Shown here: piece after piece, positions 1-9,028 of the stretch
Position numbering within the stretch: position 1 is the first letter of the stretch
How the letters are laid out: every line of letters begins with the position of its first letter
NCBI RefSeq assembly: GCF_000473995.1
Contig: NC_022571.1
Coordinates: 1,076,001 to 1,140,000, forward strand
Reading direction: 5' to 3'
From: Clostridium saccharobutylicum DSM 13864
GTDB taxonomy: Bacteria; Bacillota; Clostridia; Clostridiales; Clostridiaceae
DNA: 64,000 nt
Notes under the pieces: model-generated
The model's database searches: none
What the model was told of the DNA's origin: nothing
The model's input: the letters and a program-made list of their open reading frames with translations, nothing else
Position numbers and translations under genes: made by a program

Positions 1-1
1 A

Positions 2-1402
<1,401 letters not shown>

Positions 1403-1503
1403 GGATAGAAGGATATACTAAAAATGTTTTGAGGTGTAAAAAAAGTTAATTAATAATAAAAAATGGATTTTATGATATAATTTAAAAAAATGGAGTGATC
1501 ATT

Positions 1504-1821
1504 ATGAAAAAAGTGTTAATAATTTGTGCAGCAGGAATGTCATCATCTTTAATGGCAAAAAAAACAACAGAATTTTTTAAGAGTAAGGGTAAAGAAGTTA
1601 CAGTAGATGCAGTATCAGCAACAGAAGGACAAGGCATGATAGAAAATAGTGATTTTGATTTGTTTTTAATAAGTCCACAAACTAAAATGTATTATGCTAA
1701 ATTTGCAGAGACTGGTAAAAAAGTAAATAAGCCAGTTGTAAGTATTCCACCACAAGCATATGTACCAATTCCAATGGGAATACAAAAAATGGCTAAACTT
1801 ATTGTTGAAAGTTTAAAATAA
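1504..1821 (+). CDS. celA: PTS lactose/cellobiose-type IIB component
   Basis: A cytoplasmic 105-residue phosphocarrier that passes phosphate from IIA to the sugar at IIC. The amino end carries the P-loop-like ICAAGMSSSL motif with Cys8 as the phosphorylated residue. I chose ATG at 1504 because GGAG at 1492-1495 lies about 8 bases upstream; a GTG at 1495 overlaps that ribosome binding site and is unlikely. Full length for the family. It lies between the GH1 gene and the PRD regulator. IIA and IIC of the same transporter are encoded downstream at 3899 and 4758, so the transporter genes are interrupted by the regulator. Confidence 0.93.
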   Translation: MKKVLIICAAGMSSSLMAKKTTEFFKSKGKEVTVDAVSATEGQGMIENSDFDLFLISPQTKMYYAKFAETGKKVNKPVVSIPPQAYVPIPMGIQKMAKLIVESLK

Positions 1822-1855
1822 GGCACATGGACTTATTATTTTTTTGAATGTGCCT
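1821..1855. repeat. Deletion derivative of the AGGCACAT inverted-repeat family
   Basis: AGGCACAT (1821-1828) and ATGTGCCT (1848-1855) are perfect inverted repeats. The sequence between them, ATGGACTTATTATTTTTTTG, closely matches the right end of the full 160-bp copy at 54662-54826, so this looks like a copy that lost its middle. It starts at the last base of the IIB stop codon and can fold as a small hairpin between IIB and the regulator gene. Confidence 0.6.
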
Positions 1856-1885
1856 AAAATTAATTCTTTGAGGAGAGATGTTTAA

Positions 1886-3883
1886 TTGTTAAGCAATAAA
1901 GAAAAAGCAATTTTAGAATTTTTCATAAAAAATAAAGGTAATATAATAACTAGCAAAATGGCAGCAGATAGTTTGAATTTATCAGATCGTACTATACGTA
2001 ATTACATTAAAGGGTTGCAGGAGATATTATCAGAAAATGGTGCAGAAATTATTGCAAGACCAGGTTGTGGTTATACACTTAAGATTAATCACGAATCTGA
2101 ATTTAACACTTTCCTTGGAAAAAATGAAGGTAATTCAATAAAAAAAAATCAACATAAATTAGATGAATCAAAAGATAGGCAGTATCATATTTTAAATAAA
2201 TTATTATTTGAAGATGAATATGTTTTGTTTGAAGATTTATGTGATGAATTATATGTATCACGTTCAACGTTATCAAATGATTTTTCAGAGATAAGGAAGG
2301 GATTAAAATCTTATAATTTATCTGTAGTAAGCAAAGTAAAAAAAGGGGTCTATATTGACGGTGATGAAAGAGATAAAAGACATTTTATAATGGATTATTT
2401 CTTTAGTAACAGTTTCAGTATTTCAATTAATAAATATGTTGGAAATACATTGTTTTTAGGAGATATAAGTTTTGAAGAAATAACAATAATAGTTTTAGAT
2501 GAATGCCGTGGAGCTGGACTTAGACTTTCGGATTATATAATACAAAATCTAGTACTTCATATTGTTTTAGCAATTAGGCGAATAAGAGATGGATTTAATT
2601 TACAGATAGGCGAAGTCGATACTTCTATGGAAGGCAAACGGGAATTTGAAGTGGCTAAAAACATCTTAAAACGTATAACATTATCTAGCAATATTGAATT
2701 CCCAAAAGAAGAAGCTTATTATGTAGCTCTTCATTTAAAAGTAAAGTGTACTTCTAAAGATGCAGATGATATTGAAGTGGATAATAATAAAAAGAAAATT
2801 TGCGATGAGCTAGTAAAGATTTTAGAAAAGTTTGAACATGATACAGGATATCTTATAAAAAATGATCAGCAGCTTATTAATGGGCTTATGGCACATTTTT
2901 ATCCATTACAGATGAGGCTTGAACATGGAGTTATATTGGAAAATCCATTACTTGATGAAATAAGAGAAAAGTATGGTTATACTTTACTTCTTACAAAGCA
3001 TTATCTTTCAAATATGTCATTTTTGAAGGATTATAAAGTATCTGATAGTGAATGGGCTTATATTTGTCTGCATTTTATGGCAGCTATAGAAAGATATAAG
3101 GATAATGAAAAGCTGAATGTACTGGTAATATGTGCAACAGGATATGGTAGTGGTCAGATGCTTAGTGTAAGACTAAAGAAAGAATTTGGACAACATATTA
3201 ATATTATTGATGTAATTGGTTACTATGAAATTAATGATGAAAAACTTAATGGAATTGATATGATTATTTCATCCATTGATTTATATACAGTTGTATTCAA
3301 TATACCTGTTATACATGTGAGTGTTTTTTTAAATGATGAAGAAATAAATAAAATTAAATTATTTATTGAAAGAAGAACATCTCAAAATAAAGATAATGAA
3401 AAGATAAGTTCAAATATTTTATCTGAAAAGAAATGTATATTTAAAAAGTTTTTTAAGGAAGATTGTTTTACTATTTTAGATAAATCAGCTTCAAAAGAGA
3501 AAATAATTGAAGATTTAGTGAATTCATTACAAAAATACGAAGAACCTGGGTACTTTAAAATTATGATGAGACAAATCGCTCAGCGAGAACTCATGAGTTC
3601 AGTTGTATTTAGTGATCAGATAGCAGTGCCTCATCCAGCTAAATCACTTGGAGAAAGTGCACATATTGCTGTAGCAATAGTAAAGGATGGGATAGAGTGG
3701 AGTGATGGTTTCTCAAAAATAAAATTTGTATTTTTATTATCTCCATCTAAAATAGAAAATATTGATTTAAAATATATTACTAAAGCTATTGTTTCATTAA
3801 CAGAAGATGATGACATGCAGAAAAAATTATTAGAGTGTGAAAACTTTAAGCAATTTGAAGATATATTTACAGAATTAATTTAA
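1886..3883 (+). CDS. PRD-containing PTS-regulated transcriptional activator (LicR/CelR type)
   Basis: A 665-residue DNA-binding regulator whose activity is set by PTS phosphorylation. In order: HTH near residues 15-55 (NLSDRTIRNYIKGL), a second HTH near 115-150 (YVSRSTLSNDF), PRD1 with His225 and His283, PRD2 with His337 and His396, a IIB-like domain with Cys416 (VICATGYGSG), and a IIA-Fru-like domain with His583 (AVPHPAKS). All the usual phosphorylation sites are present. The start is TTG at 1886, eight bases after AGGAGAG (1871-1877); the ATG at 1879 runs into a stop at once. Its place inside the celA-celC-celB operon suggests it activates this operon when cellobiose is being transported. 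The target DNA site was not found because the operon promoter is outside the window. Confidence 0.93.
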   Translation: MLSNKEKAILEFFIKNKGNIITSKMAADSLNLSDRTIRNYIKGLQEILSENGAEIIARPGCGYTLKINHESEFNTFLGKNEGNSIKKNQHKLDESKDRQYHILNKLLFEDEYVLFEDLCDELYVSRSTLSNDFSEIRKGLKSYNLSVVSKVKKGVYIDGDERDKRHFIMDYFFSNSFSISINKYVGNTLFLGDISFEEITIIVLDECRGAGLRLSDYIIQNLVLHIVLAIRRIRDGFNLQIGEVDTSMEGKREFEVAKNILKRITLSSNIEFPKEEAYYVALHLKVKCTSKDADDIEVDNNKKKICDELVKILEKFEHDTGYLIKNDQQLINGLMAHFYPLQMRLEHGVILENPLLDEIREKYGYTLLLTKHYLSNMSFLKDYKVSDSEWAYICLHFMAAIERYKDNEKLNVLVICATGYGSGQMLSVRLKKEFGQHINIIDVIGYYEINDEKLNGIDMIISSIDLYTVVFNIPVIHVSVFLNDEEINKIKLFIERRTSQNKDNEKISSNILSEKKCIFKKFFKEDCFTILDKSASKEKIIEDLVNSLQKYEEPGYFKIMMRQIAQRELMSSVVFSDQIAVPHPAKSLGESAHIAVAIVKDGIEWSDGFSKIKFVFLLSPSKIENIDLKYITKAIVSLTEDDDMQKKLLECENFKQFEDIFTELI

Positions 3884-3898
3884 GAATGGAAGGAAGTA

Positions 3899-4246
3899 AT
3901 GGTTATGACAAAAGACGATTTACAAGTAGTAGCATTTGAAATTATACTTCACAGTGGTGATGCAAGAACTATAGTTCATGAAGGACTTGATTTAATGAAG
4001 CAAGGAAAATTTGAAGAAGCAGAAAAGAAAATGGAAGATGCAAATAATGAACTTCTAGAAGCACATAAATCACAAACAAAGTTACTTCAAGACTATGCAA
4101 ATGGTGATGAAATAATTATGGAAGTTATTATGGTACATGCTCAAGATCATTTAATGACTACAATGACACTTAGAGAAATGGCAATTGAATTCTTGGCAAT
4201 GTATAAGCAAATCTATGAATTAAAAAATGGAGAAGTTAATGCATAG
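3899..4246 (+). CDS. celC: PTS lactose/cellobiose-type IIA component
   Basis: A 115-residue cytoplasmic phosphocarrier that forms an all-helical trimer in this family and passes phosphate from HPr to IIB. The conserved motif VHAQDHLMT holds the family's phosphorylatable His. The helix motif EAEKKMEDAN is also typical. ATG at 3899 follows GGAAGGAAG; a second in-frame ATG at 3905 is also possible. The 3' end overlaps the next gene, which implies translational coupling. Confidence 0.93.
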   Translation: MVMTKDDLQVVAFEIILHSGDARTIVHEGLDLMKQGKFEEAEKKMEDANNELLEAHKSQTKLLQDYANGDEIIMEVIMVHAQDHLMTTMTLREMAIEFLAMYKQIYELKNGEVNA

Positions 4247-4739
4247 GGATGCAAAAGAGAAACTTGAAAAGAGGCAGAAAGAAACAAGTTTAAAGACAAT
4301 GTACTTTAACAGATTTCTATTAGTTAGATATATTACAGCAGGTTTCTTCTTTGCAAATCTATATTGGTTTTGCTCTCTTTTAATGAGTTACGAAGCCTGG
4401 GCTTTAGTACCAGGAGTTAATTTAATATTTATAATAAGAGCTATATGGGAACAATGCACAATGTTTAGTTCACCTATTGATAATGCAGGGAAAACAATTT
4501 TAGCATATAAAGTAATATTGAGTATTAATGTAATACTTGCAGGGGCTTTATTCACACCGTTGTTTGGTAAGCTATTTCCGTTTTTAACAAACAGCACTAA
4601 ATCTCATGAATTTGTTTTAGGAATTATTTTTATTGGATTGGTTTTTTGTGGTGTTATTTTGAAACGGTTACATCAAATAAATAACCATACTGATAAACAA
4701 TTCAAATATATAAAACAATACGAAAAAAGTATTAGTTAA
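4239..4739 (+). CDS. Small four-helix membrane protein inside the cellobiose PTS operon, function unknown
   Basis: A 166-residue protein with a basic, charged amino end (HRDAKEKLEKRQKE) and about four hydrophobic segments near residues 25-50, 50-70, 85-110 and 125-150, then a hydrophilic tail. I do not recognise a characterised family. The start at ATG 4239 lies six bases after GGAG (4229-4232) and overlaps the end of the IIA gene by eight bases, so the two are probably translated together. IIC follows 18 bases downstream. The position suggests an accessory subunit of this PTS or a factor for IIC insertion or regulation, but nothing in the sequence shows a reaction. An upstream in-frame ATG at 4227 is less likely because it overlaps the ribosome binding site. 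Confidence 0.8.
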   Translation: MHRDAKEKLEKRQKETSLKTMYFNRFLLVRYITAGFFFANLYWFCSLLMSYEAWALVPGVNLIFIIRAIWEQCTMFSSPIDNAGKTILAYKVILSINVILAGALFTPLFGKLFPFLTNSTKSHEFVLGIIFIGLVFCGVILKRLHQINNHTDKQFKYIKQYEKSIS

Positions 4740-4757
4740 GAAAAGGGGAGAAATACT

Positions 4758-6140
4758 ATGGAAAACACAAATAAGGGTTTTGAATTCTTAGAGAAATATC
4801 TAATGGGACCTATGGGGAAAGTATCACAGTTACGTCTTGTTCGTGCAGTTATGGCTGCAGGTATGGCATCTATTCCATTTACAATTGTAGGATCTATGTT
4901 TCTTGTATTGAATATATTACCTCAAACAATGACTTTCTTAGAAGATATTTTTAACAACACATTTTTCCGTATAAGTGATTTGTACATGCTAGCAAATAAA
5001 TGTACAATGGGAATTTTAGCACTTTATTTCTGTCTTGTTATTGGATATGAGTATACAAAGATTATTGCAGAAGAAGAAGGCTTAAATCTTAATCCATTAA
5101 ATGGAGCACTTCTTTCTATGTTTGCATTCTTTATGACTATTCCAGAATTAGTTTTATCAGATGGTAAAATAAGCTTAAGTAATCAAATTACTGATAATGC
5201 TAAAATAATCAATGGTTGGAATATTGGTGGAGATGGTGTATCTCGTTTAGGAACTACTGGCATATTTACCGCAATTATCATGGCTGTTGTAGCTGTAAGT
5301 TTATACCGTGTATGTGTAAAGCACAATTTAATTATCAAGATGCCAGATGCTGTTCCAGAAGGGGTAGCACGTTCATTCACTGCATTAATTCCAGCATTCC
5401 TTGTAGCATTTGTTGTATTATTCATCAATGGTGTATTTGTTTCTTTAGGAACAGATATATTTAAGGTTATAGCAATACCATTCAGTTTTGTAACAAACAT
5501 TGCAAATAGCTGGATTGGACTATTAGTAATTTACTTCTTAATTCATGCTTTATGGATCGTAGGTATTCATGGTGCAAATATTATAAGTTCATTCTTAACT
5601 CCAATTGTATTATCAAATATGGCATTAAATATGCAAGGTGCAAACATTCCATTTGCAGGTGAATTCCAAAACTCATTTGTTATCATGGGAGGTTCTGGTG
5701 CTACACTTGGACTTACAATATTCGTTGCATTCTTAGCAAAATCAGAACAATTAAAAGTTTTAGGTCGTGCAGGTCTTGTACCTTCAATATTCAACATTAA
5801 CGAACCAATGATATTTGGATTACCAATAATCTATAACCCATATCTTGCAATTCCATTTTTCTTAGCACCAATGGTATGTGCATCAACTGCTTACTGGGCT
5901 ATTACATTACACGTGGTTAATCCAATAATCGCACAAGTTCCATGGCCATCACCAATTGGTATTGGAGCATTCATAGGAACAGCAGGAGACTTTAGAGCAA
6001 TATTATTAGCATTAATAAACGGTGTGCTTGCATTCTTAATTTACTTCCCATTCATCAAAATGTATGATGCTAAATTAGTAAACGAAGAACAAACAAATTC
6101 TGGGGAATCACTAGATGATGAGTTAGACTTGGAGTTGTGA
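4758..6140 (+). CDS. celB: PTS lactose/cellobiose-type IIC permease
   Basis: A 460-residue polytopic membrane permease that moves the beta-glucoside across the membrane while it is phosphorylated by IIB. It has about ten hydrophobic segments and the family motifs GIHGANI and FNINEPMIFGLP, which in this family shape the sugar site. The start follows AAAAGGGGAG by about eight bases. Length is normal. It is the last gene of the operon; a strong terminator follows at 6202. Confidence 0.95.
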   Translation: MENTNKGFEFLEKYLMGPMGKVSQLRLVRAVMAAGMASIPFTIVGSMFLVLNILPQTMTFLEDIFNNTFFRISDLYMLANKCTMGILALYFCLVIGYEYTKIIAEEEGLNLNPLNGALLSMFAFFMTIPELVLSDGKISLSNQITDNAKIINGWNIGGDGVSRLGTTGIFTAIIMAVVAVSLYRVCVKHNLIIKMPDAVPEGVARSFTALIPAFLVAFVVLFINGVFVSLGTDIFKVIAIPFSFVTNIANSWIGLLVIYFLIHALWIVGIHGANIISSFLTPIVLSNMALNMQGANIPFAGEFQNSFVIMGGSGATLGLTIFVAFLAKSEQLKVLGRAGLVPSIFNINEPMIFGLPIIYNPYLAIPFFLAPMVCASTAYWAITLHVVNPIIAQVPWPSPIGIGAFIGTAGDFRAILLALINGVLAFLIYFPFIKMYDAKLVNEEQTNSGESLDDELDLEL

Positions 6141-6201
6141 TTAGAATAGAAATATAATTTGATAATGATTCATTTGAAATTTATATAATAAATATGATGT
6201 G

Positions 6202-6248
6202 AAAACAGGCTGTATAAGATTTGAAAATCTTATACAGCCTGTTTTTTA
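6202..6248 (+). terminator. Rho-independent terminator of the first cellobiose PTS operon
   Basis: A nearly perfect stem of about 20 base pairs (AACAGGCTGTATAAGAT at 6204-6220 pairing with 6227-6243) with a tiny loop, followed by TTTTTT. It lies 60 bases after the IIC stop. Confidence 0.93.
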
Positions 6249-6686
6249 GTTTAATGGTGCATATTCAAAGGCTTATATCAAAGAATTAATTATAGGATGA
6301 TATGGTATGAGTATAATAGGATCGTAATTAACACTCAGTAGAAATGCTAAGCGCTTTTTGAGAGACTTTTTATTAGATAATTTATCGGAAAATGAGCATA
6401 ATTTCTTTTAATGCATTATTTTTTACTATTGGTGCAAAAGGTATTAATATTATCAACATATTTTGATAATATTAATTCATGCAAGTTTGTGAATGATTGT
6501 AATATTGGACTGATTTATTTGAATTGCAAATAAAATAGATGATATAGAAAAAGGTAAATAATTAAATCTTTAAAGATATATAGTTAGCTAAAAAGTGGAA
6601 TTAATTCTACTTTTTAATTTTATTTTAAACAAATTTTTATTAGCTGATATTTACAATAAATAATATAAAAAAGAGGAGAATGAGGT
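6249..6686. other. Intergenic region upstream of PI-PLC, with two palindromes
   Basis: No gene is visible. It holds a perfect 14-bp inverted repeat with a six-base loop (ATTAATATTATCAA at 6443-6456 and its complement at 6463-6476) and a second weaker palindrome, AAAAAGTGGAATT (6590-6602) with AATTCTACTTTTT (6603-6615), about 70 bases before the PI-PLC start. A short CTAAGCGCTTTT stretch near 6348 resembles the core of a catabolite-response element but lacks its ends. All of these could regulate the phospholipase gene. Confidence 0.4.
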
Positions 6687-7592
6687 ATGAAGAAAAAAGT
6701 TTCAATTTTATTATTATCAATTTTAGTATTGATGTTAGGAGTACCTAATAAAGCTAGTGCTTACACAAATTCAAATTGGATGGGATCACTTGACAATAAT
6801 ACAAGTATATCAAAATTATCTATTCCTGGAACACATGATTCTGGTGCAAGATATGAACCAGTTTATGGTACAGCAAAGTGTCAGGAACTTCCAATTTCAG
6901 AACAGTTAAATATAGGAGTACGCTATCTAGATATAAGATGTCGTCATATTAATGATTCATTTGTTATACATCATGGTTCTATATATCAACATATGAATTT
7001 TGATGATGTATTAAATGATTGTATAAGTTTCCTAGATAAGAATCCTACAGAATGTATTATTATGAGTGTTAAAGAAGAATATGATGCGTCAAATAATACA
7101 GAAAGTTTTGAGAAAACTTTTGATTCTTATGTTGCGAAAACATCTAATAGATGGTATTTAGGATCAAACATTCCTACATTAAATCAAGCTAGAGGAAAAA
7201 TAGTTTTAGTAAGACGTTTTAGTTCTAATTCTAGTTCAAAAGGTATTAATGCCACAAGATGGGCAGATAATGCTACGTTTTCTATAAATAATGGATATTC
7301 ACAAATTAAAATTCAAGATCAATATAAGGTATCAAATAATGATTCAAAATGGAGTGCTATTGAGGCGCTTTATAATGAAGCGAAACTTCAAAATAACAAC
7401 TGCTTATATATTAACTATACAAGTGGCTACAAGCCAATGGCATTTATTCCTATGATTCCTAAGGTTTCTAATGATATTAATTCTAGAGTTGAAAATTATT
7501 TCAATCAAAATAGCAAGGGGAGATTTGGAATTACTGCTAGTGATTTTATTGATAATGATATAAGTTCTAAAATAATATCAACTAATTTTTAA
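6687..7592 (+). CDS. plc: Secreted phosphatidylinositol-specific phospholipase C
   Basis: A 301-residue extracellular enzyme of the bacterial PI-PLC family that cleaves phosphatidylinositol or GPI anchors to diacylglycerol and cyclic inositol phosphate. Residues 1-25 are a classic signal peptide ending in KASA. The X-domain motifs are present: SIPGTHDSG with catalytic His50, GVRYLDIRCR, and IHHGS with the second catalytic His at 95/96. Length matches Bacillus and Listeria enzymes. RBS GAGGAG precedes ATG 6687. It stands alone, with a terminator before and a gene remnant after it. A secreted PI-PLC in a saccharolytic clostridium is notable; the substrate in nature is unknown. Confidence 0.93.
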   Translation: MKKKVSILLLSILVLMLGVPNKASAYTNSNWMGSLDNNTSISKLSIPGTHDSGARYEPVYGTAKCQELPISEQLNIGVRYLDIRCRHINDSFVIHHGSIYQHMNFDDVLNDCISFLDKNPTECIIMSVKEEYDASNNTESFEKTFDSYVAKTSNRWYLGSNIPTLNQARGKIVLVRRFSSNSSSKGINATRWADNATFSINNGYSQIKIQDQYKVSNNDSKWSAIEALYNEAKLQNNNCLYINYTSGYKPMAFIPMIPKVSNDINSRVENYFNQNSKGRFGITASDFIDNDISSKIISTNF

Positions 7593-7645
7593 TGAGAAGG
7601 AAGATTTAATTTAACGTTTTTTAAATAAATCTAATTCAAGATTAA

Positions 7646-7800
7646 GCTAAAGCAGCTATAGCAAAGGTAATAGGTACAAGAAGGTTAGAGTTTCCTAACC
7701 AAGTCGATAATGTTCTTGCACTTCCAGTATATTTAGAGATGTTTTAAATATTAGAGCAAAGGATGTTAAAGAAGAACTAAAAAGAAATGGGGTTATATAA
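7646..7800 (+). pseudogene. Frameshifted 3' remnant of a malic enzyme gene
   Basis: Translated from 7646, the frame reads AKAAIAKVIGTRRLEFPNQ and continues VDNVLALP, which matches the conserved region of bacterial NAD(P) malic enzymes (FPNQxNNVLAFPGIFRGALDVRA). At about 7726 one base is missing; in the next frame the match goes on as IFRDVLNIRAKDVKEELK to a stop at 7798-7800. There is no start, no upstream domain and no ribosome binding site, and the expected carboxy end is absent. It is a decayed fragment lying directly before the permease gene at 7803. Confidence 0.75.
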
Positions 7801-7802
7801 AA

Positions 7803-8774
7803 ATGCAAATTCCAATTAAGAAGACACTTGATAAAATTCCAGGAGGAATGATGGTTGTTCCACTTTTTATAGGAGTTTTAGTTAATACATTTTGTCCGCA
7901 ATTTTTACAGATTGGTGGATTTACAACAGCATTGTTTGGACCAAAGGCATCATCAACAATATTGGCTTGTTTCATGTTTCTAATTGGTTCACAGATTAAT
8001 TTTAAGTTAGCACCAAAGGCAATAAAAAAAGGTGTTCTATTAGTATTAGGACAATTTATAGTAGGTGCTGGGATTGGTATATTTGTAGGTAAAGTTTTTG
8101 GACCAGCTGGAGTATTAGGGCTATCACCATTGGCTATCCTTGCAGCATTAACAAATTGTAATGGCGGACTGTATGCGTCACTTGCTTCACAATATGGTAA
8201 CGAAACCGATGTAGGAGCTTATGCTATATTGTCAATAAAAGATGGACCATTTTTTACACTAGTTGCATTAGGTGCGTCAGGGCTTGCACAAATTCCATTT
8301 ATGTCACTAGTTGCGGTATTAATTCCAATATTAATAGGGATGATATTAGGAAATCTTGATACTGAAATGAGAAAATTTCTTGGCGGAAGTAAATTATTAT
8401 TAATACCATTCTTTTCGTTTTCATTAGGTGCAGGAATGAATCTTGGAAATATTGTTACAGCAGGAGGGCCTGGCATAGTATTAGGAATAATAGCGACCTT
8501 TACTGGAATAGGATCTTTTCTTCTTATGAAGTTATTTGGAGAGAACCCTGTACTTGGACTTGCAACAGGGTCAACTTCAGGAAATGCAGTAGCTACACCA
8601 ATTGCAGTTGCAGCAACTGATCCAACGCTGATTACTATTGCTACAGCAGCTACAGCACAAGTTGCGGCATCTTGCGTAATATCAGCTATTGTTTGTCCGT
8701 TTATTGTTACTTATGTCTTTAAATTTATTGAAAAAAATAAAGTTACACAGTTAAAAAAAGAGGATATAGCATAG
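7803..8774 (+). CDS. kdgT: 2-keto-3-deoxygluconate permease (KdgT family)
   Basis: A 323-residue membrane transporter with about ten hydrophobic segments. The opening IKKTLDKIPGGMMVVPLFIG and the glycine-rich ALTNCNGGLYASL and GSTSGNAVATP stretches are typical of KdgT, which imports 2-keto-3-deoxygluconate, a breakdown product of pectin and uronic acids, with protons. The start ATG is preceded by GGGG at 7789-7792, which lies inside the malic-enzyme remnant, so the remnant has become the 5' untranslated region. No kinase or aldolase for the substrate is next to it in this window, so the function is taken from family only. Confidence 0.9.
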   Translation: MQIPIKKTLDKIPGGMMVVPLFIGVLVNTFCPQFLQIGGFTTALFGPKASSTILACFMFLIGSQINFKLAPKAIKKGVLLVLGQFIVGAGIGIFVGKVFGPAGVLGLSPLAILAALTNCNGGLYASLASQYGNETDVGAYAILSIKDGPFFTLVALGASGLAQIPFMSLVAVLIPILIGMILGNLDTEMRKFLGGSKLLLIPFFSFSLGAGMNLGNIVTAGGPGIVLGIIATFTGIGSFLLMKLFGENPVLGLATGSTSGNAVATPIAVAATDPTLITIATAATAQVAASCVISAIVCPFIVTYVFKFIEKNKVTQLKKEDIA

Positions 8775-8781
8775 TAAAATC

Positions 8782-8834
8782 ATACCTATAGATTGCACAC
8801 ATGAAAAAAGTGTTTAGTCTATAGGTATTTTTTA
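8782..8834 (+). terminator. Terminator after kdgT
   Basis: ATACCTATAGA (8782-8792) pairs with TCTATAGGTAT (8818-8828) around a smaller inner hairpin and is followed by a run of T. Confidence 0.85.
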
Positions 8835-8890
8835 TATAGTAGAAATAGCAATTGAGGATTAAAATGAGGAAAATTTATAGTGTTGGTATT

Positions 8891-8932
8891 AATCAGAACT
8901 TCCTACTTTGCAGGAAGTTCTGATTTTTTTTA
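8891..8932 (+). terminator. Second strong terminator downstream of kdgT
   Basis: AATCAGAACTTCCT (8891-8904) pairs perfectly with AGGAAGTTCTGATT (8912-8925), loop of seven bases, then eight T. It follows a possible 19-codon open frame starting at ATG 8864 with GAGG upstream, whose stop codon falls inside the hairpin. Confidence 0.9.
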
Positions 8933-9028
8933 GATAAGATTTATATACTAGTTGCTAAAATATTTAAAATATTGTAACAGATAAATTATATGATTAATCT
9001 GTAATGTAGTTATTTAAAATGACATTGA

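Noticed and set aside
5216..5464. Cys/Trp-rich open frame on the plus strand inside the PTS IIC gene
   Set aside because: It is a shadow of the IIC coding sequence with no ribosome binding site and implausible composition.
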